Shown here piece by piece: positions 40,898 to 48,976 of a stretch of DNA of 64,000 nucleotides (the first letter of the stretch is position 1; each line of letters opens with the position of its first letter). This stretch comes from Streptomyces anulatus (GTDB taxonomy: Bacteria; Actinomycetota; Actinomycetes; Streptomycetales; Streptomycetaceae). Location: NCBI RefSeq assembly GCF_000721175.1, contig NZ_JOEZ01000004.1, forward strand, positions 1 to 64,000, in the 5' to 3' direction. The notes beneath the pieces were generated by a model. That model was given only the letters and a program-made list of their open reading frames with translations, ran no database searches and was not told the origin of the DNA. A program made the translations under genes and the position numbers.

Positions 40898-41509
40898 TTA
40901 GGCCAGATCAACGTGCTCCTGGTGCATCTCCGCAACCCGCACGGCGTCGAAGTGGCTGATGCCTCGGAAGTACTCCTTCTTGACCGCCACACCGATTCTC
41001 AGGATCTCCGTCACGGCCGTCAGATGATCCTTGACGCCTGTCTCCCATCCCTCAGCCGTGGCGCACGGGCGCGAGATCCACTCCTGGAACAGGAGCGCCT
41101 GAGTCACCTGCGCGTCGCTTTCATGGCGTGAGATGCGATCCACGACCTCGCGGGTGTTGGCAGGCGTGTTCTCCGCCCTGCCGACCTTGATGTAGGACAG
41201 CTTCTCGATCATGGACCGGAACTCCAGGACGTAGAGCCGGTCGCCGACGGCATCGAGCGGCCCTCCTGTTGCTTCCAGGTCCTCCCACGCCCTGTGCCGT
41301 ACGGCGACGCAGATCTCCTTGGGGGGCGTACGCCCCGTGTCGAAGTAGTCGAGCAGTCGCACCCTGGCGCCGGGAAGCAGATGCCGATTCTTGAAGTTCT
41401 TGGTCCTGCGCGACTTGGGCAGGGCCTCTCGCTCCCACAAGGGCGCGTCAGTGAGGTGAATGAAGTCGTCGCCGAAGTACTGCTCTTCCTGGAAGTCCTC
41501 TTCACGCAT
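40898..41509 (-). CDS. Possible GIY-YIG-related protein
   Basis: 203 residues from ATG 41509. The middle reads LYVLEFRSMIEKLSYIKVGR followed by AENTPANTREVVDRISRHES, then ALLFQEWISRPC and a helical C-terminus (HLTAVTEILRIGVAVKKEYF). A strand ending YVLEF, a second strand YIKVGRA and a downstream R...H are reminiscent of the GIY-YIG/T5orf172 fold, as in the repeat protein at 24908. Catalytic Tyr and Glu positions are uncertain, so this could be an inactive or unrelated fold. Stands alone. 41510-41872 upstream contains the promoter motif of the next operon and no gene. Confidence 0.6.
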   Translation of the reverse strand: MREEDFQEEQYFGDDFIHLTDAPLWEREALPKSRRTKNFKNRHLLPGARVRLLDYFDTGRTPPKEICVAVRHRAWEDLEATGGPLDAVGDRLYVLEFRSMIEKLSYIKVGRAENTPANTREVVDRISRHESDAQVTQALLFQEWISRPCATAEGWETGVKDHLTAVTEILRIGVAVKKEYFRGISHFDAVRVAEMHQEHVDLA

Positions 41510-41766
41510 GCCTCTGATGGTGGCCCAGGAGGGGGACCGCGTTCTCCGGAATGGCTGAGGCTGAGCCGATGGCTGGCGTGTTGGCGGCGCCGGCGCTCCC
41601 GAAGGGGCGGCGCGCGCGAGATGAAGGTCAGTGTGTCCGTGCGCTTTTGCTCGGGCTCCGCGCGGTTGGGTCCCGCCTACGGCAGCGCGTTGGCCCCGTG
41701 GCGCTGCGTCTCCTGAAGGGTTGGGCTGCGCGGGCCCACACCATCCCGATCTGTTGCCTATTCTCG

Positions 41767-41788
41767 TTTCAGTGTGTAGTGTTCTTCG
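41767..41788 (+). promoter_or_regulatory. Shared promoter-region motif, copy 4
   Basis: Begins TTTCAGTGTGTA and continues GTGTTCTTCG, about 85-106 bp before ATG 41873. It matches the copies at 13814 and 37730, which stand at comparable distances upstream of their operons (92 and about 180 bp). Confidence 0.4.
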
Positions 41789-41872
41789 TGTTGAGGGTGA
41801 CGTTCCCCTCCACCCCGCCCCCCTCTCGGAGCCGCACTGCCGCTCCCCCACGCCCCCTTACGGAGATCTCCC

Positions 41873-42370
41873 ATGTCCGAAGCCGAAGCGGTCCGATCCG
41901 TCATAGCCCGTCTCCTCGCCCATGCCGACGAGCCCGAGACCCAGCGCATCCACGAACTCGCGCGCCAGGCCAGCTACATATGGCGCTGCGGCAACCCGGC
42001 CTGCCCCGCCTACAACTACCGGGGGCAGCGCTACTGCGAGGGCTGCGGATGGGGCAGCAAGGGCAAGCCGGTCGGCGACCTCCACCCGTGCATGTACACC
42101 GAGCGCCGGTGGGCCGCGCTGCGCCGCGCGCTGCTCCGGCACTACGGCCCCGACGCCCCGATGCCCGACGCCGTGGTCTTCGACTACTGGGGCGGACCCG
42201 GCTGGCGCGGCGCCGAGGTCACCGAGATGTACGGCGGCAGGACCGAAGAGGTCACCGGCGGGTTCCGTGACCGGGACCGCTTCGCGGACATCGCCGCCGC
42301 CCTCGACTCCCTGACCAGGTGGTCGGAGCCGGGCTACGGCGAACACATCCGCGTCGTCCTGGCCTCCTGA
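41873..42370 (+). CDS. Hypothetical zinc-ribbon protein
   Basis: 165 residues. The N-terminal domain has IWRCGNPACPAYNYRGQRYC followed by EGCGWG: C-x4-C-x10-C-x2-C, a rubredoxin-like zinc knuckle. The rest is acidic and Trp-rich (FDYWGGPGWRGAEVTEM, LDSLTRWSEPGYG). First gene of a five-gene run of small hypotheticals with short gaps, preceded by the shared motif. Function unknown. Confidence 0.75.
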   Translation: MSEAEAVRSVIARLLAHADEPETQRIHELARQASYIWRCGNPACPAYNYRGQRYCEGCGWGSKGKPVGDLHPCMYTERRWAALRRALLRHYGPDAPMPDAVVFDYWGGPGWRGAEVTEMYGGRTEEVTGGFRDRDRFADIAAALDSLTRWSEPGYGEHIRVVLAS

Positions 42371-42438
42371 ACCTCACCGTCCCCAGGGCCCGGTGAGCCA
42401 CCGCCGGGTCCCGGCCAGCCACGAAGGCGAGCCACGCC

Positions 42439-42699
42439 ATGTCCACTCTGCTGATCGGCCGCTGGTCCACGGACAACGCCACCCTCAGCATCACCGCGTC
42501 CCACCAGGTCGACGACGAGGACCAGGACGCCGTCGACGCCCTCACCCGGCCCGTGTTCGCCGAGGGCGCGAACTGGGCGTGCACGTTCCCCGTCGACACC
42601 CACCGCCACGCCGTGCAACGCGCGTACGAGGAGTTCGCCCGCGATGACGACGCCTGGCTCGACGACACCGTCGAACACGTCGAGCCGGTCACCCCCTGA
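42439..42699 (+). CDS. Small acidic hypothetical protein
   Basis: 86 residues, ATG 42439. Acidic throughout (DDEDQDAVDALTRPVFAEGA, EEFARDDDAWLDDTVEHV). No motif. Same strand and spacing as the genes on either side, so part of the 41873 operon. Confidence 0.65.
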   Translation: MSTLLIGRWSTDNATLSITASHQVDDEDQDAVDALTRPVFAEGANWACTFPVDTHRHAVQRAYEEFARDDDAWLDDTVEHVEPVTP

Positions 42700-42778
42700 C
42701 CTCACCCACAGCTGCGCCCGGCCACGCGTCGGGCGCCTGCTCGCCCGTGTCCCGCACCCCTACCCGAAGGGCTCTCCC

Positions 42779-43231
42779 ATGCTCGGCAACACCGAATTCG
42801 AGTGGGTCTCCGCCGACGCCACACCGGTCCTGCTCTACCCCGGCTTCAACTCCGACGACGCGCTCGTCGAGCCCGGCGAGATCGTCGCCGCCGTCTACGA
42901 CAGCAGCGACGGCATCGCCCTCTACGGCAACCGCGACAAGGTGCTCGGCCTCCTCCTCCAACTCGCCGAAGCCGTCCGCAACGCCCCGCCCGTCCCCACC
43001 ACGGAGGCGTGCATCGCAGCCACGACCGACCCCACCGCCTGGAACCCGGGCCCCCTCACTTCCCCGCTCGCTCCGACGAGCAAGGGCTGGACCCTGTGCG
43101 GCGCCGAGTCCCACCAGCCCATCGCGGCCGATCCCCGTCTGGCGACCTGTTCCGACTGCGTCGACGCCTTCAACGAGCGCGGGCCGCAAACCCCCCTCCA
43201 CCTCGTCCACTTCCTCCCCGCCAAGCCCTGA
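42779..43231 (+). CDS. Hypothetical protein
   Basis: 150 residues from ATG 42779 (GAAGGGCTCTCCC upstream). Beta-rich first half (TEFEWVSADATPVLLYPGFN, PGEIVAAVYDSSDGIALYGN). A later CGAESHQPI ... ATCSDCVDAF gives three Cys that could hold a metal. No known family. Third gene of the 41873 operon. Confidence 0.7.
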   Translation: MLGNTEFEWVSADATPVLLYPGFNSDDALVEPGEIVAAVYDSSDGIALYGNRDKVLGLLLQLAEAVRNAPPVPTTEACIAATTDPTAWNPGPLTSPLAPTSKGWTLCGAESHQPIAADPRLATCSDCVDAFNERGPQTPLHLVHFLPAKP

Positions 43232-43296
43232 CACCACCCCACGCCGCCCTCCGGTGCCGGGCCCGCAGGGCACGGCACCCCGACCCAAGGCCCCTC

Positions 43297-43827
43297 ATGA
43301 ACCCCACCGACGCAGCCGGCCCCCTCTTCGAAGCCCTCCTCGCCGAAGCCCAGCAGTGGGCGTGCGACGACACCGAGGACCAGGACCAGCTCGACGCGAT
43401 TGACCACGCCGACACCCCGCACGACAAGCTCGCGCTGCTGCAGAACACCAGCCTCATCCCCTCCCACCTGGCTTCGGCCATCGCCGAGGCTCTCGTCGCA
43501 CTCGATCCCGCCACCTACTCCCCCGACTCCGCGCCAACAACCTCCGGAACCTCCATGGCCGACCCCGAACTCCACCGCATCCGCGACGCGTCGATCACCG
43601 TGGTCGACGCCTCCCCCGAGGACAACACCCCCAGCGACGTCTACGAGATCCAGGTCCACGGTGTCAGCGTCCTCATCCGCCGCCGAGCACAGTGGGGCCC
43701 CGCCACCGACGTCCCCTACGTCCACATCGAGGACCAGAACGAAGGGCCCGGACTGCTGCTCGTTGAGGTGAACAACGCCGGCGAGCACGAACACCCCCGA
43801 CCCTCGTCCGACGGAGCAGCGACATGA
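43297..43827 (+). CDS. Hypothetical protein
   Basis: 176 residues from ATG 43297. Helical acidic N-terminus (FEALLAEAQQWACDDTEDQD) followed by a beta segment (VYEIQVHGVSVLIRRRAQWG, YVHIEDQNEGPGLLLVEVNN). The stop overlaps the next gene's ATG by 4 bp. No family recognised. Confidence 0.7.
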   Translation: MNPTDAAGPLFEALLAEAQQWACDDTEDQDQLDAIDHADTPHDKLALLQNTSLIPSHLASAIAEALVALDPATYSPDSAPTTSGTSMADPELHRIRDASITVVDASPEDNTPSDVYEIQVHGVSVLIRRRAQWGPATDVPYVHIEDQNEGPGLLLVEVNNAGEHEHPRPSSDGAAT

Positions 43828-44138
43828 ACCCCAACCACGCCTACGCCACCGCCCGCCAGCTGATCGACCCCGACGCCAACTACACCGTCCACACCCGCAC
43901 CGACAACGGCTGGGCACAGCTCACCGACCCCAACCACCGGGAACTCCCCGGCCTGGACGTCCTCCTGGCCGCCCGCAGGGTCCTGCGCGCCCGGCCCGCC
44001 GGCCACGTCCAGAGCACCGGCCCCAACACCCTGGACATCCGCACCGGCGACGGGCAGCTCTGGCTGCGCTTCACTACAGCATCGTCGAGTGCGGGCCAGG
44101 CCGCCGGTGATCCAGCCCCGGGCGACTGCTTCGGCTGA
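43824..44138 (+). CDS. Hypothetical protein
   Basis: 104 residues, ATG 43824 overlapping the preceding stop (ATGA). Reads YATARQLIDPDANYTVHTRT and LDVLLAARRVLRARPAGHVQ. A small alpha/beta protein with no known motif. Last gene of the 41873 operon, closed by the hairpin at 44137. Confidence 0.65.
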   Translation: MNPNHAYATARQLIDPDANYTVHTRTDNGWAQLTDPNHRELPGLDVLLAARRVLRARPAGHVQSTGPNTLDIRTGDGQLWLRFTTASSSAGQAAGDPAPGDCFG

Positions 44139-44159
44139 CCAGAGGTTGTCCGTCTGGTC
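44137..44159 (+). terminator. Hairpin at the end of the 41873-44138 operon
   Basis: GACCAGA (44137-44143) and TCTGGTC (44153-44159) with a 9-nt loop, overlapping the stop codon. Confidence 0.5.
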
Positions 44160-44807
44160 CACCTCACCAAGCCCACTCGGGCCGTGTAGGCACCTTGGCC
44201 CGCCGCGTGCGGCGGAGCCGTTCAGCGCGCCGAGGTGTTCTGGCTGTAGACCTTTAGGGGCCCTACTGCCACCGGCCAGAGCCCGGTCGCCGCCAAACGT
44301 AGTGTTACTGCCGTGTGGCTCCCCCCGGTGTCCACTGCCTGCGCCACACGGCCACTGCCTCCTCGGGCTCTCCACCTCCTTGAATTCTCGATTGGGATGT
44401 CCACAAGCAGTGGCCTCGAATAGCCTCATTACGACGGGCTTTTGACATCGACCGGAGACGGTTGGTCGTCGTGAATTGTCTCAAGCAGCTTTTTTGGGAC
44501 GGAGTTGCAACATCAGGTCCCTTTGGACTCCACGATACTGGTACGCCGACACTGCACCTGGTCGCTGATGCACCAAAAGGGTGCGCACTCGCCTCGGCTC
44601 TGATTCAGTGAAACATTCGTTCCAGTCGGCATGGACTTGCAACCCATCCTGCGCACTTACCACTGGCCATTTGCTTGCCCCCACCAACACATATGTTGGT
44701 ACTGCTCCTGTACTTCACACTCGCCATCTATGGTCGACACATACTCTTTGCGTCTCCATAGTGCGCGCACTGACTGCTGAGGCTGAGCTAATTTACTCAT
44801 CTTCGAA

Positions 44808-44827
44808 GGCATGCTTGTAGGCATGCC
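44808..44827. repeat. Inverted repeat
   Basis: GGCATGC (44808-44814) and GCATGCC (44821-44827) separated by TTGTAG, immediately before the iterons. Confidence 0.55.
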
Positions 44828-44831
44828 AGTA

Positions 44832-44877
44832 GGTACGTAGGGATCTCTGTAGGGATCTCTGTAGGGATGTTCGTACC
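44832..44877. repeat. 12-bp iteron cluster 1, within an inverted repeat
   Basis: Three 12-bp units start at 44837, 44849 and 44861: GTAGGGATCTCT twice, then GTAGGGATGTTC. They are enclosed by GGTACG (44832-44837) and CGTACC (44872-44877). The same core GTAGGGAT recurs after parB at 47720. One helical turn plus about 1.5 bp spacing suits cooperative protein binding by a partition or replication protein. Confidence 0.75.
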
Positions 44878-45293
44878 TCTGTAGGTTTCGATCGATGGAG
44901 TCAGGTCGGCCGTCTCTCCACCTCACACGCACCTCTATCGACACACACTGCACCTACACTGGCAGTTGCTCACCATCACCTCGCGCACCTGCGACGACGT
45001 CGCCGCCTGCGCGTCGATCCGCGCGCTCCATGCTGCGAACGCACCCTGCTCGGACGTTCCGCACCTTGGCGCGTCTGACCCCGCCACTCCGCCTGCACGC
45101 GCACCATGTCCCTTCGCGCTATCTAGCTGCATGGCCTCTTGTCGCCGCCTGCACACCCCCCTGCCTTGGCGACAGCCCCTCAAGCTCCGCGGCCTCGGTA
45201 CTGGGGTGGACTCGGTGCACCGCAAGACTCGCGACACGCCCCGCGCTACGCCACAACACCAACACTCGCCGCATCTTCCTGTTATGGTCGCCC

Positions 45294-45310
45294 GTGTCGC
45301 GTCGTGACAC
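45294..45310. promoter_or_regulatory. 17-bp palindromic element before parA
   Basis: GTGTCGCGTCGTGACAC, with GTGTC/GACAC arms. An identical copy lies at 47902 before the 47980 gene. A related inverted version is at about 45424-45440 (GTGACACGACGCGACAG). A likely operator shared by the par operon and the next gene. Confidence 0.6.
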
Positions 45311-45494
45311 GGACTGCAGACATCCAGTGCACGAAGCACGCCCCCAATGTCCGTAATAACCAGCAGAGCGCACTCGTGATGCAGCAAATGACAAGTACTG
45401 TCACTCAGATACACCTCAAGCGCGTGACACGACGCGACAGTCACCTCGCCGTCTCCCGCAGCCACCCTCTCTCCCAACTCCGGAGGCCCTCGCG

Positions 45495-46490
45495 ATGACC
45501 ACAGCCCTTCCGAGCGACATCGACGTCGCCGACGAGGCATCGCTCCCGGCGCCGGTGGTGCTTGCCATCGCCACTCAGAAGGGCGGCGTGGGCAAGACCA
45601 CCACCACCGTGAACTTGGGCGCACGCCTCTCCATGGCCGGCTACAACGTCCTAATTGTTGATCTTGAGCCCCAGGCGCAAGCTGGAACCGCGCTCGGCAT
45701 CACGCTCGGCGGCCATGAAGATGAGGCTGCGAACGAAGCGGAGCTCCAGCGGTCTCTCGGCTACATCCTGCAGATGGCTCTCCAGAAGTTCCCGCGTCCG
45801 CATCTCAAGCAGGCGATGTTCGACCGCACCGACGAGGTACTGGGGGACTTCGAAGGTCACGGTCAGCTCTGCGTCCTTGCCTCGGAAGAGGCATCCATGT
45901 CAGCGGCGCAGAACGCCTTCGTGACGAAGCCCTACAAGGAGATCGTCACCCTTCGGCACCTCTTGCTCCAGGAGGCACGGGGCTTCCACTTCGTCCTCAT
46001 CGACACACCGCCAGCCGTATCCCACCTCAACGCAGTGGCGCTGGCGGCCGCTGACTTCGTGGTAACCGTCTGCATCCCGGAGTACCAGTCCATTAAGGGT
46101 GCCCTAGTTCTGAGCGCAGCCACGCAAGCGATCGCAACGAACACCCAGGGAGTCTGCGAGCCACAGCTTCTCGGCGCTCTACTCAATCGCTCCAACCCCG
46201 AGTCTGCGTGGACGGCTCAAGACGTGGACATCCGGAACGCGATGATTGGTGACGGCATCAACGCTGAGCCAGGGCGGGGCCTCTTTCCGTTCGTTACGGA
46301 TGTGCGACGCGACGTCCGCATCTCGGAGTCCTACATCCACGGCCGGCCCGCAGTAACGCGGTTCCCGAATCACTCGTGTGGCAAGCAGTACACGGGCGTC
46401 GTGGAGGAGATCCTGGACCGCATCCAACTGCCGCGCCAGAAGTGGACCATCGCCGATCCGGTCCTTGTCGAGGAGAACGTCGATGCCTGA
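45495..46490 (+). CDS. parA: ParA-family partition ATPase
   Basis: 331 residues, ATG 45495 with GGAGG 8 bp upstream. The deviant Walker A is ATQKGGVGKTTTTVNLG (about residues 32-48), A' is VLIVDLEPQAQAG, and switch II is FHFVLIDTPPAVSHLN. These are the hallmarks of ParA/Soj ATPases that move replicons on the nucleoid. The short N-terminus (about 25 residues) lacks an HTH, so autoregulation would rest with the partner. The stop overlaps the next gene by 8 bp. Flanked by the 12-bp iterons, the likely partition site. Confidence 0.93.
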   Translation: MTTALPSDIDVADEASLPAPVVLAIATQKGGVGKTTTTVNLGARLSMAGYNVLIVDLEPQAQAGTALGITLGGHEDEAANEAELQRSLGYILQMALQKFPRPHLKQAMFDRTDEVLGDFEGHGQLCVLASEEASMSAAQNAFVTKPYKEIVTLRHLLLQEARGFHFVLIDTPPAVSHLNAVALAAADFVVTVCIPEYQSIKGALVLSAATQAIATNTQGVCEPQLLGALLNRSNPESAWTAQDVDIRNAMIGDGINAEPGRGLFPFVTDVRRDVRISESYIHGRPAVTRFPNHSCGKQYTGVVEEILDRIQLPRQKWTIADPVLVEENVDA

Positions 46491-47577
46491 GGAAGAGCCC
46501 TCCGGAGCGGAGCGCAAGCAACCCAAGAAGAGGACGGCGAAGAAGGTCGCGGGTCTCAGGCCTCGTCCAGACTTGCTCAGCAATCCCGCCCTGTCGGGTG
46601 CGGCAAGCGTGGCGGCCCGATCAGTCCTGGGTCAGGGTGCCGGAGCCCAGCCAGTTAGGGCTGTCCAAGTTCCGGCCTCGGCCTCACAAGACGCCATTGC
46701 CGTGCCTGCCCCGAGCACACCCCCTGACTGGCAGGGCGCGGCTGAGGCGGTTGCGCCGGACACCGCGCAGACGCGGGCCGAAGACCAGGCGTTGAGCGAG
46801 GGAGCGCCACCCGGCTCCGTCACGCCTCTGTCGGTCTCCGCCACGGATGTGCAACCCAGCGAACCGGCACGACCGCATCTCGGTGATCTTTCATCTCCAG
46901 GCGCTGCTAGCTCTGGAGCAACGCACGGAACGACCCCGCATGCCTACCAAGACCTACCCGACGGGGAGGCCGCCGCCCAGCACCTCGTTGCTCATGACGA
47001 CGAGCAGCAGGTACCGGGGGAGGAGGCGACCACAGCCGAGATGACTGAGGCTGAGCCAAGAGCGGGGGGAGCACCTTCATCAGGGTCCCGGCGAAAGCGC
47101 TCTGTCTCCACCCGCCAGGGCTCCAAGGTGGGGCCCGCACATACGGCACTGCTCAACTCATGGCGTAGCAGCAGGGTGGACCTCAAGCTCCGTCGGGACG
47201 CCTGGCAGACGCATCCGTTCCGCTTCGCGGCGGACTTGGTGACACAGCTAAGCAAACGGGTGGCGCAAGACTGTTCGTCTTCCGGTAAGTCGCTGACAGC
47301 TGCGCAGTACGTCGACGCTGCCATGAGCCAGTATCTGCCGACGACCATAGAGGAGCAGTTGGCGCTCGCCGAGGAGTTCCTCCTCTCTCGCGAGACGGAC
47401 GTGGGCACGGGGAAGCAGGCCAGCCATCGGGTCAGCCCTGAGGTCTATGCCGTCGCAGCGCCCCTAGCCAATGATCTCCGGGAAGCAGGGCACGCGCGCA
47501 TCGCCGTTCACGTCTACTCAGGGGCCCTTGACAGCTTCCTCCGCGATCTCGAAGCAGAAGGGCCGCTCGGGAAGTAG
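46483..47577 (+). CDS. Non-canonical ParB-like partner
   Basis: 364 residues from ATG 46483, overlapping the parA stop. It has no ParB CTPase box (GxxRxxA) and no usual HTH. Instead there is a basic start (KQPKKRTAKKVAGL), a long low-complexity Ala/Pro/Glu-rich stretch (residues about 50-200), and a conserved-looking C-terminal domain (SSRVDLKLRRDAWQTHPFRF, AADLVTQLSKRVAQDC, LTAAQYVDAAMSQYL). Position makes it the centromere-binding protein of the ParA system. The C-terminal part may be a ribbon-helix-helix-like DNA binder, which is a guess. Followed by a strong terminator. Confidence 0.7.
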   Translation: MPEEEPSGAERKQPKKRTAKKVAGLRPRPDLLSNPALSGAASVAARSVLGQGAGAQPVRAVQVPASASQDAIAVPAPSTPPDWQGAAEAVAPDTAQTRAEDQALSEGAPPGSVTPLSVSATDVQPSEPARPHLGDLSSPGAASSGATHGTTPHAYQDLPDGEAAAQHLVAHDDEQQVPGEEATTAEMTEAEPRAGGAPSSGSRRKRSVSTRQGSKVGPAHTALLNSWRSSRVDLKLRRDAWQTHPFRFAADLVTQLSKRVAQDCSSSGKSLTAAQYVDAAMSQYLPTTIEEQLALAEEFLLSRETDVGTGKQASHRVSPEVYAVAAPLANDLREAGHARIAVHVYSGALDSFLRDLEAEGPLGK

Positions 47578-47602
47578 GGCACAGGAACCCCCTCGGATTC
47601 AC

Positions 47603-47638
47603 GGAGGCGCCGACCACAGCGATGTGGTCGGCGCCTCC
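47603..47638 (+). terminator. Strong terminator after the par operon
   Basis: Perfect 16-bp arms, GGAGGCGCCGACCACA (47603-47618) and its complement (47623-47638), with loop GCGA, 25 bp after the stop. Confidence 0.85.
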
Positions 47639-47719
47639 GCACTTCTGCCTGCCCTTCCATGAGCAGCGACACTCGGCGTGCCGTTGAGAATGCGCCTTCG
47701 TAGTCACATCAGTAGTTCT

Positions 47720-47767
47720 GTAGGGATGCCTGTAGGGATGCCTGTAGGGATGCCTGTAGGGATCTAG
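47720..47767. repeat. 12-bp iteron cluster 2
   Basis: Four exact-period 12-bp units start at 47720, 47732, 47744 and 47756: GTAGGGATGCCT three times, then GTAGGGATCTAG. They share the GTAGGGAT core with cluster 1 at 44837, so the par operon is bracketed by two iteron sets about 2.9 kb apart. Confidence 0.8.
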
Positions 47768-47901
47768 GCGCGCTCCTATGTTCGTATCGTTCGGCCCTCT
47801 TGAGTGCCTCGACTATGACGCGACGCGACACACAAACAGCTCGGTATAACCGGACAACTCGGGCGAACTCCCAGGCAGGGGCGAAGAATCGAGGGAAACG
47901 C

Positions 47902-47918
47902 GTGTCGCGTCGTGACAC
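47902..47918. promoter_or_regulatory. 17-bp palindromic element, second copy
   Basis: GTGTCGCGTCGTGACAC, identical to 45294-45310. It lies 62 bp before the TTG start of the next gene. A partial relative (GACGCGACGCGACACAC) is at about 47818. Confidence 0.6.
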
Positions 47919-47979
47919 GAGAACGGGCCGCAATGCGCTACGGTGATCCACAGCCTGAAGGACACACACTGGAGACGCC

Positions 47980-48753
47980 TTGTCCGCCTACGTGCAGCCG
48001 GCCGTTCTCGCGAGTACGGCCAACGTCAACCGCTCCTGGGTTACCAAGGCCGCCCAGCTCGGTCTCGTGAACGCAAGTGCGCTCGACGGGGAAGACGTCA
48101 TTGTCGTACGCGTGTTCGCCTTTGTGGATCAGCTCGTCTGGCCGGGCAAGAAGCGCTCTCGAAGCGAGGCTCGGGCGATGGAGCCCTGGGTGTCGCTTGC
48201 GGTCAACGCGGCGCGAGATGCAGCACGTGACCCAGCCACCAAGATGGACTCAATCCTGTGGATTACCCCTGAGGGCGTTGAGGTAACCAACGATTTCGGT
48301 GCCCACACGGGATTTGTCCTCGCGCACCAGCGGTCGAACTTCGTCGCAGTCCCAATCGGCGAATGGATCGCTGAACTTCCACCGAACCTCGAAACTATCT
48401 TCCACTGGCCGCGCAAGATCTTGGACACCACGATCACTGTCCAAGACACGGAGATCGCTCTCCTGGGCTTCAGCACCATTCCCCAACAGGTCACGGTGTT
48501 TGCGACATCAAGCACCGCGCTCAACGACGCCACGTACCAGAAGGTGCAGCAGCAAGTGTCATCGCAGCACCCTGGCTCAGCGATCCGAATCATCGAGCAC
48601 CAAACAAAGGGTGCACAGTCTCGTTGGTCCGAGCTCTATGGCCTTCCGGACGGCGGACTCATTCGTCGTCCAGTGGACGACATAAGCCTTCGCAACGAGT
48701 ACGGACCCCAGCTCAAGCACTTTGGCCGGCGTCCTGACCGGGAAACAAAGTGA
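47980..48753 (+). CDS. Hypothetical protein downstream of the par operon
   Basis: 257 residues. TTG 47980 has GGAG 8 bp upstream. The N-terminus reads VLASTANVNRSWVTKAAQLG, an HTH-like helix pair, followed by LDGEDVIVVRVFAFVDQLVW. The middle and C-terminal parts (FHWPRKILDTTITVQDTEIA, LLGFSTIPQQVTVFATSST) are beta-rich and unrecognised. Codon use is less GC-rich than most neighbours, as in parAB. The shared 17-bp element suggests co-regulation with the par operon. It may be a replicon-maintenance regulator (inference). Confidence 0.7.
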   Translation: MSAYVQPAVLASTANVNRSWVTKAAQLGLVNASALDGEDVIVVRVFAFVDQLVWPGKKRSRSEARAMEPWVSLAVNAARDAARDPATKMDSILWITPEGVEVTNDFGAHTGFVLAHQRSNFVAVPIGEWIAELPPNLETIFHWPRKILDTTITVQDTEIALLGFSTIPQQVTVFATSSTALNDATYQKVQQQVSSQHPGSAIRIIEHQTKGAQSRWSELYGLPDGGLIRRPVDDISLRNEYGPQLKHFGRRPDRETK

Positions 48754-48860
48754 CTCGCCGGGCATACCGCCGAGAGGCCAGCAGCCGGAGTCGACCGCGA
48801 AGCATTGGCTTCCGGCACGCTCCACTGAGAAACGCCCTGCGGGGGCTCATGTAGCAGGAC

Positions 48861-48885
48861 GGCCCGGGATCTGCGGTCCCGGGCC
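48861..48885 (+). terminator. Terminator after the 47980 gene
   Basis: GGCCCGGGA (48861-48869) and TCCCGGGCC (48877-48885) with a 7-nt loop. 48754-48976 holds no gene apart from this. Confidence 0.7.
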
Positions 48886-48976
48886 ACTGCTGTTGTCGAG
48901 GAGGTGAGGCACAACCGACATCCCTAGCTGAATCACGTCGCATGCCCGGCTGTTCTGCTACGGCCTAGCGCGCCGG

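Larger units (their letters stand above)
44139..45494. other. 1.36-kb non-coding region, candidate origin/centromere
   Basis: Frames here lack coding-like composition and the base content is visibly less GC-rich than the surroundings, especially 44390-44960. It holds an inverted repeat (44808-44827), a run of 12-bp iterons inside a second inverted repeat (44832-44877), and the 17-bp palindromic element before parA (45294). That combination beside parA and the putative rep genes suggests a partition site, replication origin or both. This is inference from layout. Confidence 0.5.

Noticed and set aside
44139-45494. Several 60-230 residue frames in the intergenic region
   Set aside because: Composition is not coding-like (many rare codons, repeats translated as repeats), with no Shine-Dalgarno.
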